The notes beneath the pieces are model-generated. The model did no database searches, was not told the DNA's origin, and was given only the letters and a program-made list of their open reading frames with translations. A stretch of 64,000 nt of DNA, taken from FEN-1139 sp038207155 (GTDB lineage: Bacteria > Myxococcota_A > Polyangia > Polyangiales > Polyangiaceae). The DNA is taken from assembly GCA_038207155.1 (NCBI GenBank), contig JBBRAB010000002.1, positions 124,001 through 188,000 on the forward strand, in the 5' to 3' direction. The stretch's first letter is position 1. Each line of letters starts with the position of its first letter. Positions 27,500 through 35,633 of the stretch are shown piece after piece. The translations under genes and the position numbers were made by a program.

Positions 27500-28890
27500 C
27501 CGTCCGTACGCTCGCTCAGGATGGCGGCCACTCCACTCTTTGGAGCCGCACCGTATTCCTGAAGCTTGTACTGGATCTTGCGAACACTGATACCCAGCAC
27601 CTCCGCAGCGCGACTGGTGGAACCCCCCTGCGACTCGAGCGTTCGCAGGATCGAGTAGCGCTCGATCTCTGCCATCGTCGAGCCCGGAATGGGGGGCACA
27701 CCGGAGGATGGACTTGGGACCACCTCAGGAGGGAGATGAGCAGTCTCGACCACACCGTCTTCTGCCAAAACGACTGCTCGCTCCATAACGTTCTCGAGCT
27801 CGCGCACGTTGCCCGGCCAGCGATAGCCAACGAGACGACCCAGGGCCGCGTCTGAAATGCGCTCCACCGACTTGCCATTCTCGCGCGCGTAGCGCTGGAG
27901 AAAGTGGGTCGCCAAGGCTGGAATGTCGCTCGCTCGCGCCTGCAGCGGCGGCAGGTGAAGGTTGATCACGTTGAGGCGATAAAACAGGTCCTCCCGGAAC
28001 AACCCTTCGGCAACCATCGATTTTAGGTCTCGATTGGTCGCAGCAATGACGCGAGTGTCGGACGTGAAGGTCTCGCTGCCACCAACATGCTCGAACTCGT
28101 GCTCTTGCAAAACCCTCAGGAGCTTTACCTGCACGCCTAGCGAAATCTCTCCGATTTCGTCGAGGAACAAGGTCCCGCCTTTGGCCATCTCAAAGCGGCC
28201 TTCGCGACGACGCTCCGCTCCGGGGAAGGCGCCTCGCTCACAACCGAACAGCTCTCCCTCCAGCATTTGCTCGCCAAGCGCGGCGCAGTGAAGCTTGACG
28301 AAGGGAGCGTTGGCGCGTGTGGACTGGTGGTGGATCGCCGCCGCCAGCAGCTCCTTTCCCGTCCCGGATTGGCCGGTGAGGAGCACCGTGGCGCGACTCG
28401 GCGCCACCTGCGCGATCACCTTGAAAACCTGCTGCATCGCAGGAGTCGAACCGACGACATTGTCAAACCGATAGCGCTCCTGCAGCCGAGAACGCAGGTC
28501 CTGAGCCTCCCGCCGCAGGCGGTGCTCGGCAAGCGCACGCTCCATGACCAAGAGCAGCTCATCGGTATTGATGGGCTTGGTCAGGTAGTCAATCGCGCCG
28601 CTCTGCATGGCCTCAACGGCCGTGTCGACCGCACCAAATGCGGTCATCACGATCACTGGAAGCCCGGGACTGCCCTCGCGGACCTTCTTGAGAAACTCGA
28701 CGCCATCCATGCCCGGCATCTTCAGATCCGTCAGCACGAGGTCGGGCTCAAACTCGGCAAAACGACCCAGCCCCTTGAACCCGTCGGCAGCTGTCTCACA
28801 GCTGAACCCCTCCTCCTTGAGAATCTCAGCAAGTGCGTTGCGGGCGTTGGACTCGTCATCGACGATCAGGATTCGGCCACGGGAAGTCAC
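27496..28890 (-). CDS. NtrC-family sigma-54 response regulator (GAFPGA variant)
   Basis: About 464 residues from GTG 28890, which has GGAG upstream at a workable distance; an open frame extends to 29046 without domain content. REC at 5-120 (VDDESNARN, VLTDLKMPGMDG, LTKPINTDE), AAA+ at about 145-385 (GQSGTGKE, GGTLFLDEIGEIS) and a Fis-type HTH (SRAAEVLGISVRKIQYKLQE). The sigma-54 contact loop reads GAFPGA (28216-28233, residues about 220-225): Pro replaces the Thr that contacts sigma-54. It is coupled by overlap to the DUF2254 gene. Confidence 0.92.
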   Translation of the reverse strand: MTSRGRILIVDDESNARNALAEILKEEGFSCETAADGFKGLGRFAEFEPDLVLTDLKMPGMDGVEFLKKVREGSPGLPVIVMTAFGAVDTAVEAMQSGAIDYLTKPINTDELLLVMERALAEHRLRREAQDLRSRLQERYRFDNVVGSTPAMQQVFKVIAQVAPSRATVLLTGQSGTGKELLAAAIHHQSTRANAPFVKLHCAALGEQMLEGELFGCERGAFPGAERRREGRFEMAKGGTLFLDEIGEISLGVQVKLLRVLQEHEFEHVGGSETFTSDTRVIAATNRDLKSMVAEGLFREDLFYRLNVINLHLPPLQARASDIPALATHFLQRYARENGKSVERISDAALGRLVGYRWPGNVRELENVMERAVVLAEDGVVETAHLPPEVVPSPSSGVPPIPGSTMAEIERYSILRTLESQGGSTSRAAEVLGISVRKIQYKLQEYGAAPKSGVAAILSERTDG

Positions 28891-29122
28891 AGGAGATCTC
28901 CAGCTCGACGGGCAGAGGCAGACTCTACCAACAGGTGCGCAAGCATTGCGCTGACTGCCTCCCCTGCGCAACGGCTGCGTCGCAACGGCCCCCCCGTCGG
29001 CCAGATCTCCCGAAATACAAGCTGCTTCGTCGAGCCGGAAAAACAACCCGTCGCCACCGGCCTACCGGCCCGCGCGCTCCCTGCCCCTCGACGCTGCGGG
29101 ACCGAGCGCGCTATCTGTCTAC

Positions 29123-30322
29123 ATGATGAGCTCTGATCGCGAACCACTCGTCAATCCTGAGGCGCCGGGCGCGTTCTTCTCTGGCAGTGAACTCGCTGAA
29201 GCTCGCGAATGGCGCCGGCACCTGCACGCTCATCCGGAAACCGCCTACGACGAGCACGCCACCGCGGCTTTCGTCGCGGACCGACTGCGCGAGTTTGGCC
29301 TCACTCCCGTGGTCGGAATTGGCGGCACGGGTCTGGCGGTCGAGCTCGACCATGGGCGAGTGGGCGCAGCTCGAATGCTGCGTGCTGATCTGGACGGTCT
29401 CCCGATACAAGAAGCCAACACCTTCGCACACGCCTCGTGTCACCCAGCGCGGATGCACGCCTGCGGGCATGATGGGCACGTGGTGATGCTACTGCTCGCC
29501 TGTCGCGCAATGGCACGACGCCGCCAGAACATTGGGCGAATCGTGGCGCTGTTTCAACCCGCCGAAGAGGGCGTCTCTGGCGCCAACGCGTGCATCCAGG
29601 CGGGGCTGTTCGAGCAATTCCCCGTCCGCTCTGTTTATGGCATGCACAACTGGCCAGGACTGACGACGGGCACATTTGCGGTCCGCGACGGCGCAGTGAT
29701 GGCGTCCTCAGATCACTTCGAAATCCAGCTGGTCGGCACTGGCGCACACGCGGCGATGCCGCACTTGTCGGCTGACACGTTGCTCGCGGGAGCGCAGATT
29801 GTGGTTGGACTTCAGGCGCTGGTGAGTCGTCAGGTGGACCCACTCGAGCCCGCCGTGGTGAGTGTGACGCAGTTCAATGCCGGGGAAACCTGGAACGTCA
29901 TCCCCGACAAGGCGGTCCTGCGAGGAACAATCCGCGCCTTGTCCCCAGCCGTTCGTCTCCAGCTCGGGCAGGCGGTCAAACGCGTGGCCTGCAGCATTGC
30001 GGCAGCCTTCGGCGTGAGCGCTGAGGTCGAGGTCGCCCACGGCAACCCTGTTACCATCAATACGAGGCGTGAAGCCGAGGAGTGTCTGAAGGTCGCGACC
30101 GCACTGGTCGGACCGGAACGCGTGGAGCTACAACGCCCTCCAACCATGGGCGCCGAGGACTTCGCGCATTACCTGGAACGCTATCCGGGTTGCTATGTAT
30201 TTCTCGGCAGCGGGGAGACAGCCACTCCCCTGCACCACCCCAACTATGATTTTCCCGACGAGCTCTTGGCAATTGGAGCTAGCTACTGGGTGAGCCTGGC
30301 TGAGTCGTCACCTGCCGACTAA
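29123..30322 (+). CDS. M20 family amidohydrolase (hippurate hydrolase / aminoacylase type)
   Basis: 399 residues; ATG 29126 is an alternative start. Metal-site motifs of M20D enzymes: MHACGHDGHVVMLL, FQPAEEGVSGA, MHNWPGL and a C-terminal HHPNYDFPDELL. Members hydrolyse N-acyl amino acids; the acyl group cannot be read. No signal peptide, so cytoplasmic. It converges on the REC-PAS kinase with a 6-base gap. Confidence 0.92.
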   Translation: MMSSDREPLVNPEAPGAFFSGSELAEAREWRRHLHAHPETAYDEHATAAFVADRLREFGLTPVVGIGGTGLAVELDHGRVGAARMLRADLDGLPIQEANTFAHASCHPARMHACGHDGHVVMLLLACRAMARRRQNIGRIVALFQPAEEGVSGANACIQAGLFEQFPVRSVYGMHNWPGLTTGTFAVRDGAVMASSDHFEIQLVGTGAHAAMPHLSADTLLAGAQIVVGLQALVSRQVDPLEPAVVSVTQFNAGETWNVIPDKAVLRGTIRALSPAVRLQLGQAVKRVACSIAAAFGVSAEVEVAHGNPVTINTRREAEECLKVATALVGPERVELQRPPTMGAEDFAHYLERYPGCYVFLGSGETATPLHHPNYDFPDELLAIGASYWVSLAESSPAD

Positions 30323-30328
30323 TTGCCG

Positions 30329-31744
30329 CTAACCGGAGGCAGGGTGCTGCGGCAGCGTGATCGTAAACCGGGTGTCGCCTGGACGAGAACGAACCTGAAT
30401 CGTGCCGCCATGATCGGTCACGAGTCGATGGACGATGGCTAGACCAAGCCCCGTACCACCCTCTTTGGTGGTGTAAAACGCATCAAATACTGGGCTCTCT
30501 TCGGCGAAGCCTGGTCCGGTGTCGGCGACCTCGAGCGTCACGTTGCCCATTTCATCCGCACCCATCGTGCGCACTGTCAGGCAACCACCAGACGACATCG
30601 CTTCCATCGCGTTGCGCAGGAGGTTGAGCAGCACCTGACGAAAGCGCCGCGGCTCCACGTGAACGCTGCCCGCGGCCAGATCGAAATCGGTGCGGAGTTT
30701 GAGCTTGGCCAACTCAACTTCGGGGCCAACCAGATCGACCACGCCCTGCACCAGCGCGTTGGTGTCCACCAGCTCTAGCTCCAACGGTCGCGGCTGGGCG
30801 AAGGCAAGAAAGTCGCTGACGAGTCGATCAAGTCGTCTGATTTCGTCGCGGACCACACCGCTGGTTCGGAGCACGGTCTCGGCCGAGAGATTCCCCTTGG
30901 CGATGCGACGCTCGAGTAGATCTAGCTGCAGCTGCGCGGAATTAAGCGGATTGCGCACCTCATGGGCAAGCCCGGCCGCTAGCGTGCCGACCGCGGCGAG
31001 TCGCTCAGCGCGCACCGTGCGCCGAAGCATCTCGCGCTCGTGCGTCACGTCAATTCCCATGGCGTACGTAACCTTGCGACCTTCTTCGCCGACCGCCACG
31101 GTCCGCTGCCAGCGAACAAGACGATGTCCGCCTGACTTGATCGGAAGCCGCCTATCCACGCTTCCGTCACCAACCAGAACCGCGCCGGATTCTCCCAACA
31201 TTTCGGAGCGCGTAAAGCCGGTGACGTCCTCAAGCCTCCGATTCCACAGCACGATGCTGCCCGACTCGTCGAGGGCGAGCACGAACGCTGGCACCGCTTC
31301 GACGACCTCACGATGACGGCGCTCGGATTGTTCTAGTTTGCGACGCAGCTGTTCGCGCTCACGAAATGCCCTGGATTGAGCCAAAGCGCGATGCGCCGTC
31401 TCAATCAGTTCCTCCGAGCGCACCGGCTTGAGGACATAAGCGAAAGCGCTGCGACGGACGGCGTCAATCGCGCTCTCAAGCGAGCCATCCCCCGTGACAA
31501 TCAGGACCTCGGTGAAGGGTCCCACCTCCCGGAGTTTGCCCACTAGCTCGGCGCCACTGCCATCAGGCAGATGCAGGTCGATCAGTGCAACATCGAACTC
31601 GACGGCGCGCGCCCGCTCAAGGGCCACTGCTGCGTTGGGCGCCACTTCCACAATTGCAGTCTGGTCGACCTCGCACAGCAACTCCGCCAGTGATTCAGCT
31701 AGCTCCTGGTTGTCATCAACCACCAAAAACGAGGCTGGCGTCAC
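30329..31744 (-). CDS. REC-PAS histidine kinase
   Basis: 471 residues from GTG 31744, which overlaps the upstream receiver gene stop (GTGA). REC at 1-120 (VVDDNQELAESLAELL, phospho-Asp in ALIDLHLPDGSG, VLKPVRSEE), a short coiled coil, PAS at about 140-255 (VPAFVLALDESGSIVLWNRR), HisKA (GLAHEVRNPLNSAQLQLDLL) and HATPase (NLLRNAMEA, VADTGPGF, GGTGLGLAIVHRLV). No membrane segment. It probably receives phosphate on the N-terminal REC and acts as a hybrid node downstream of the globin kinase. Confidence 0.92.
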   Translation of the reverse strand: MTPASFLVVDDNQELAESLAELLCEVDQTAIVEVAPNAAVALERARAVEFDVALIDLHLPDGSGAELVGKLREVGPFTEVLIVTGDGSLESAIDAVRRSAFAYVLKPVRSEELIETAHRALAQSRAFREREQLRRKLEQSERRHREVVEAVPAFVLALDESGSIVLWNRRLEDVTGFTRSEMLGESGAVLVGDGSVDRRLPIKSGGHRLVRWQRTVAVGEEGRKVTYAMGIDVTHEREMLRRTVRAERLAAVGTLAAGLAHEVRNPLNSAQLQLDLLERRIAKGNLSAETVLRTSGVVRDEIRRLDRLVSDFLAFAQPRPLELELVDTNALVQGVVDLVGPEVELAKLKLRTDFDLAAGSVHVEPRRFRQVLLNLLRNAMEAMSSGGCLTVRTMGADEMGNVTLEVADTGPGFAEESPVFDAFYTTKEGGTGLGLAIVHRLVTDHGGTIQVRSRPGDTRFTITLPQHPASG

Positions 31745-32244
31745 GACGAACCTGCACCCACAACGCTCGACAGACGCTCGTCGTCGAGCCCCCGCAGGCG
31801 GGCCCTGGCGAGTCCGGGTAGCGCACGCGCCAGTTCGAGCCAACGTTCAATGTCGATCGGCTTGGAGAGCACCTCCAGCGCGCCCGCGAGTCTGGCGCGC
31901 TCAAGCACCTGATCGTCCGCGAATGCGGTCACGAGCACCACCGGCAGTTGGTAACCACGTCGCCTGAGCTCCTCCAGTAGCTCGACCCCATTTCGACCGG
32001 GTAGTCGGAGATCCGTGAAGACAGCCACGAAGGCCTGCTCGGACACCCTCTCAAGGGCACGCTCGGCGTCTGGTGCGACCTCAGCCGTCGCGCCGTCAAT
32101 CTCCAGCAGCTCGCAGAGATCCTCGGCGAGCTCCTGGTTGTCGTCGACGACGAGAAAACGCACCGGGGCGGACACGGGGCGGAGGCTATCGCCGGACGCG
32201 TAATCGCGCAACGCTTGCGCGCTAGCTTGTTGGCTTGAGCTCAT
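31741..32244 (-). CDS. Single-domain response regulator between two kinases
   Basis: About 167 residues from ATG 32244; GTG 32175 is an alternative that starts just before the domain. The receiver has FLVVDDNQELAEDLCELL, phospho-Asp in VFTDLRLPGRNG, VLVTAFADD and LSKPIDIERW. A short helical tail follows with no output domain. From ATG 32244 it overlaps the globin kinase by 23 bases. It begins much like the REC of the next gene (FLVVDDNQELAE in both), so the two receivers are probably duplicates. Confidence 0.88.
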   Translation of the reverse strand: MSSSQQASAQALRDYASGDSLRPVSAPVRFLVVDDNQELAEDLCELLEIDGATAEVAPDAERALERVSEQAFVAVFTDLRLPGRNGVELLEELRRRGYQLPVVLVTAFADDQVLERARLAGALEVLSKPIDIERWLELARALPGLARARLRGLDDERLSSVVGAGSS

Positions 32245-33400
32245 CGCTGCTGGCGGGGCCGGGAACCCAAACGACGAAGGTTGCCCCCGACGGGGCTGAG
32301 GACAGGGAAATATCCCCGCCATGAGCCTCTAGGATGCGACGACACAAGGGCAGGCCGAGTCCGTTACCCTTGGCCTTGGTGGTAAACAGAGCCTCGAAAA
32401 CACGCGCCGCATTCTCAGCTGAAATCCCCGGCCCGTTGTCCGCGACGTGAAGCCGCGTCCCCCCGCGCTCCGATTGGCCTCGAATCGTGATGACGCCTGA
32501 GCCTACGAGGGCATCAGCAGCATTGCCGATCAGGTTCACCAGCACCTGACGCAGCTGATCGGCATCTGCAAAGACCGTGAGGTCGGTTTCAACCTCCAGC
32601 GCGACGCGAACCGCCGGCGACAGAGGGACGAGCTCCAACGCTCGCTCGATCACGTCGGTCACCGAGGTGGATTTCCGATTCGGCGGACGACTGCGGGCGA
32701 GTTCGAGAAGATCAGTGATCGTCTTGGTGCACACGCGCACCTGGGCTCGTGCTTTGTCCACATGACGCTCGATAGAAGCATCCGCGACCCCCAAGCGTCC
32801 CAGCCGCTGGCCTAGCAAGTACACTGAGGTTTCGATGGTCCCAAGCGGGTTTCTGAGCTCATGACCAATCGTGGCCGCCAGCTGCCCGATCGTGGCGAGG
32901 CGCTCACTCGTGCGCAGCCGATCCGCCAGGTTTTCACGATAGCTCTCGAGCATCACAGCAAGCTCAATGTCGAGCAACTGATTGAGCGCCGCGATCGTCG
33001 CGCGTTGCTCGCTCACCGTGTCAAAGTGCTCGAAGACGAGCTCAACTAGGCGAGCGCGAATGCGATTCATCGCCGTGAACATCAAGTCCTGCGGCAGCTC
33101 GATCCGAACGTGCGCGTGACCGATCCGCAAGCGCGAAGCGACGAACGTCGGACCATCATCGCGGCTGAGCAAGGCCGCGTCGAGCCACTTTGCCAAGGAG
33201 CGCGCAAGGCGCTCGGACTGCGCGGGCCCGCCCGACATCACTTTTTCGGCGCGCGGATCAGCGGCGATGGCGGCATAAAAGTCAGTGATGACTTCAGACA
33301 ATCGAGGGGACACCCGCCGATGGAACTCCCGCAGGCATTCGACCGCAGCAACATCGTGGCCCACGTAGGCACGCATGGCGTCAATCTGTTCGGGTGTCAC
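32222..33400 (-). CDS. Globin-coupled sensor histidine kinase
   Basis: 392 residues from a GTG start. Residues 1-150 match the protoglobin/globin-sensor domain: FYAAIAADPRAEKVM, then RIGHAHVRIELPQDLMF with the expected proximal heme His at residue 97. A coiled coil leads to HisKA (TIGHELRNPLGTIETSVYLL) and HATPase (NLIGNAADAL, VADNGPGIS, GNGLGLPLCRRIL). No transmembrane helix. Such kinases sense O2 or NO through heme. It heads a tight three-gene operon with the receiver and the REC-PAS kinase. Confidence 0.92.
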   Translation of the reverse strand: MTPEQIDAMRAYVGHDVAAVECLREFHRRVSPRLSEVITDFYAAIAADPRAEKVMSGGPAQSERLARSLAKWLDAALLSRDDGPTFVASRLRIGHAHVRIELPQDLMFTAMNRIRARLVELVFEHFDTVSEQRATIAALNQLLDIELAVMLESYRENLADRLRTSERLATIGQLAATIGHELRNPLGTIETSVYLLGQRLGRLGVADASIERHVDKARAQVRVCTKTITDLLELARSRPPNRKSTSVTDVIERALELVPLSPAVRVALEVETDLTVFADADQLRQVLVNLIGNAADALVGSGVITIRGQSERGGTRLHVADNGPGISAENAARVFEALFTTKAKGNGLGLPLCRRILEAHGGDISLSSAPSGATFVVWVPGPASSDELKPTS

Positions 33401-33541
33401 GGGTTACCCTTGCCATGCCATCGTCCGCAACAGGCAGCAAATCGTCTCCGACCACAGCCGCGCGCTTGGGCAATCGGGGCTGCAGTCTTTTCGCGATTTT
33501 CTCCAGTCAGACTGTCAAATCCGCGAAACCCTGCGGCCAGC

Positions 33542-33958
33542 TCACTCTCCGCTCAGGTGCACGATCAGATGTCGTTCGTGTGCGCTTCGGCGATGCTCCC
33601 ACAGGTACACGCCCTGCCACTGCCCCAGCCCGAGCTTGCCTGCGACGATCGGAATACTCTCGCTGGTGTGAGTGATGGCAGCACGCGCGTGGGCGGGCAT
33701 ATCGTCGGGTCCCTCCTCACAGTGCTCCCAGCGCGCGGACTCAGGAGCCAGCTCGCTGAGCCAGTTCTGGAGGTCACGCTGCACGGAAGGATCCGCGTTT
33801 TCCTGGATCACCAGGCTGGCGGAAGTGTGCTGAACAAACACGCTACAGAGTCCGGTCGAGAGCTGGCTCTCGCATACCAGCTGACGCAGTCGTGGCGTCA
33901 GGTCGGTTAGGCCCTGTCCGTGGGTCGACACGACCAACTCACGTTGGAACATCCTCAT
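33542..33958 (-). CDS. yjbQ: YjbQ/UPF0047 family protein
   Basis: 138 residues, full length. Family motifs: GLCSVFVQHTSASLVIQENA, ESIPIVAGKLGLGQWQGVYL and a C-terminal HLIVHLSGE. E. coli YjbQ has weak thiamine-phosphate synthase activity, but the true role of the family is unsettled. It lies on the same strand as the globin kinase with a 141-base gap that shows no clear signal. Confidence 0.9.
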   Translation of the reverse strand: MRMFQRELVVSTHGQGLTDLTPRLRQLVCESQLSTGLCSVFVQHTSASLVIQENADPSVQRDLQNWLSELAPESARWEHCEEGPDDMPAHARAAITHTSESIPIVAGKLGLGQWQGVYLWEHRRSAHERHLIVHLSGE

Positions 33959-33998
33959 TAGGCTGACTCACATTCTAGCAGTGCGACGAGCCTGAACC

Positions 33999-35633
33999 TC
34001 ATGGGATCAACTGCGCGACGAGCCACACGATCACAGCGAGCGCCGCGAACAGCGCCCAGAGCATATAGGGGCGTTCCTTCTTGTGGGGCGCACCGGTGAT
34101 CTCGGTGTCACGACTGGAGAGCACCACCGGGGGAGCACGACGCGGCGGAGCGTTTGCCTGTGGTCGGAAGGTGGGGAGCGCGTCTTGCCCGATCTGCATG
34201 CTGAGACTGGACGCATCACTGCCACGCGGGTCGAGCTGCGTGGGACCGTCACCCTCGTCCTGACCGCCGCGCAGGTTCGGCTCCGAGAGGGTCGCGTCGT
34301 CACCCGGCACCGAGTGTGCGGAATCCCTGCCGGGTGGGACGGCGGGCGCCATCGGACTGTTGAACTGCGAAAAACGCACCATCGGTTTGCTACCGTCAGT
34401 GCGCTTGGCTTTGACCGGCGCCGGCGCGCGCGTCTCGCTGGCAAACTCCGGCGAATACATCACCGAACTCGTCGCAGTTGGGGTCTGCTCGATCTCTTCG
34501 CGCAGGAGCTGACTGGCCATGGCCCCAGGTAAGAACTGATTCGAACGCATGAGAGTCTCAACGGCTTCGCGCTTGTCAGGATCGAGCCGTGAATTGACGA
34601 GCTCAGCGACGTCCTTGGTGCCTACCGCGACGCCAGTCGACAGCAGCCAACGCTCCAGATCCATGCGCATGTTTTCGGCGGTGGAGTAACGATCATTGGG
34701 ATCGCGAGCCAGCGCGCGCACGATGATGGCCTCGAGCTCTGCCGGATAGGTTTCGACGAGCGACGTCGGTCGCTTGAAGTCCGCCGAGAGAATCTTCGCC
34801 ATGGCCTTGGGCCCACTGCCGAAGGGACGCAGGCCGAGGGTGGCCACGTAGAGCACGCTTCCCAAGGCGAAGATGTCGACGCGACGATCGACCATCTTGC
34901 CCATGATCTGCTCTGGCGCGATGTAGGCAAATTTCCCCTTGATCTCGCCGGTTTTGGTGCGCGAGTGCAGCTGGTATCGCGCCTTGGCGATCCCGAAGTC
35001 ACTCACCTTCACTTGGCCGTGTAGGCTCAGGAGAATATTGGGCGGCGAGATATCACGATGAACGACGCCCAAAGGCTCACCATCGTTGCCCGTCACCTCA
35101 TGGGCTGCGTGAAGCCCGGAGCAAACGTCGGCGATAATCCGCGCCGCCAAGCGATACTTGAGAGGCTCTAGTCCCTGATCACGATGCAGCAGACCCGCTA
35201 GGGAATCCCCGGCGACCCACTCGATCGCCATAAAGAGGATCCCGTCCTCTTGTCCGAGCTCGAAGGTCTCGCATACGTTCGGGTGGCGCACGGATGAAGC
35301 CACGGTGGCCTCGTCGATGAACATCCTCAGGTACTCTTCATCCGCCGCCAGCTCATTGCGGATTAACTTGAGGGCGACCGTGCGGGCAAACCCCGCGCCC
35401 TCGGGCTTGGCCGCCCAGACTTGAGCCATGCCACCAGTGGCAATGGGGGCCAGCAGACGATAGCGCCCTACTCGGTCGCCTGGCTGAAATAGGTTGACGA
35501 AGCTGGCCTGCTCGCTGCGAACCTTGCCGGAGCCGGCACTTTTGCCGGAATCCCGCGAATTGCCCGGGACGCCAGCGTCCTTGCTCTGGAGCTTTGATCG
35601 AGAAGGAGCCTGGTGCTCCGGGCCGTCAACCAT
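33999..35633 (-). CDS. Ser/Thr protein kinase with C-terminal membrane anchor
   Basis: 544 residues. After a 50-residue polar leader the kinase domain spans about 55-330: LLAPIATGGMAQVWAAK, Lys in VALKLIRNE, catalytic HRDISPPNILL, VSDFGIAKAR, YIAPEQI. The catalytic loop has Ser where HRDLKPxN kinases carry Lys. A Ser/Asp/Pro-rich linker ends in one helix at the very C-terminus (YMLWALFAALAVIVWLVAQL), a tail anchor. Its ATG (35631-35633) shares two bases with the ATG of the divergent kinase gene. Confidence 0.92.
   Translation of the reverse strand: MVDGPEHQAPSRSKLQSKDAGVPGNSRDSGKSAGSGKVRSEQASFVNLFQPGDRVGRYRLLAPIATGGMAQVWAAKPEGAGFARTVALKLIRNELAADEEYLRMFIDEATVASSVRHPNVCETFELGQEDGILFMAIEWVAGDSLAGLLHRDQGLEPLKYRLAARIIADVCSGLHAAHEVTGNDGEPLGVVHRDISPPNILLSLHGQVKVSDFGIAKARYQLHSRTKTGEIKGKFAYIAPEQIMGKMVDRRVDIFALGSVLYVATLGLRPFGSGPKAMAKILSADFKRPTSLVETYPAELEAIIVRALARDPNDRYSTAENMRMDLERWLLSTGVAVGTKDVAELVNSRLDPDKREAVETLMRSNQFLPGAMASQLLREEIEQTPTATSSVMYSPEFASETRAPAPVKAKRTDGSKPMVRFSQFNSPMAPAVPPGRDSAHSVPGDDATLSEPNLRGGQDEGDGPTQLDPRGSDASSLSMQIGQDALPTFRPQANAPPRRAPPVVLSSRDTEITGAPHKKERPYMLWALFAALAVIVWLVAQLIP

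Noticed and set aside
28267..29136. Open frame of 289 codons on the plus strand
   Set aside because: It is antisense to the NtrC-type regulator and shows no family motifs.
33110..33910. Open frame of 266 codons on the plus strand
   Set aside because: It crosses antisense to both the globin kinase and yjbQ; nothing recognisable.
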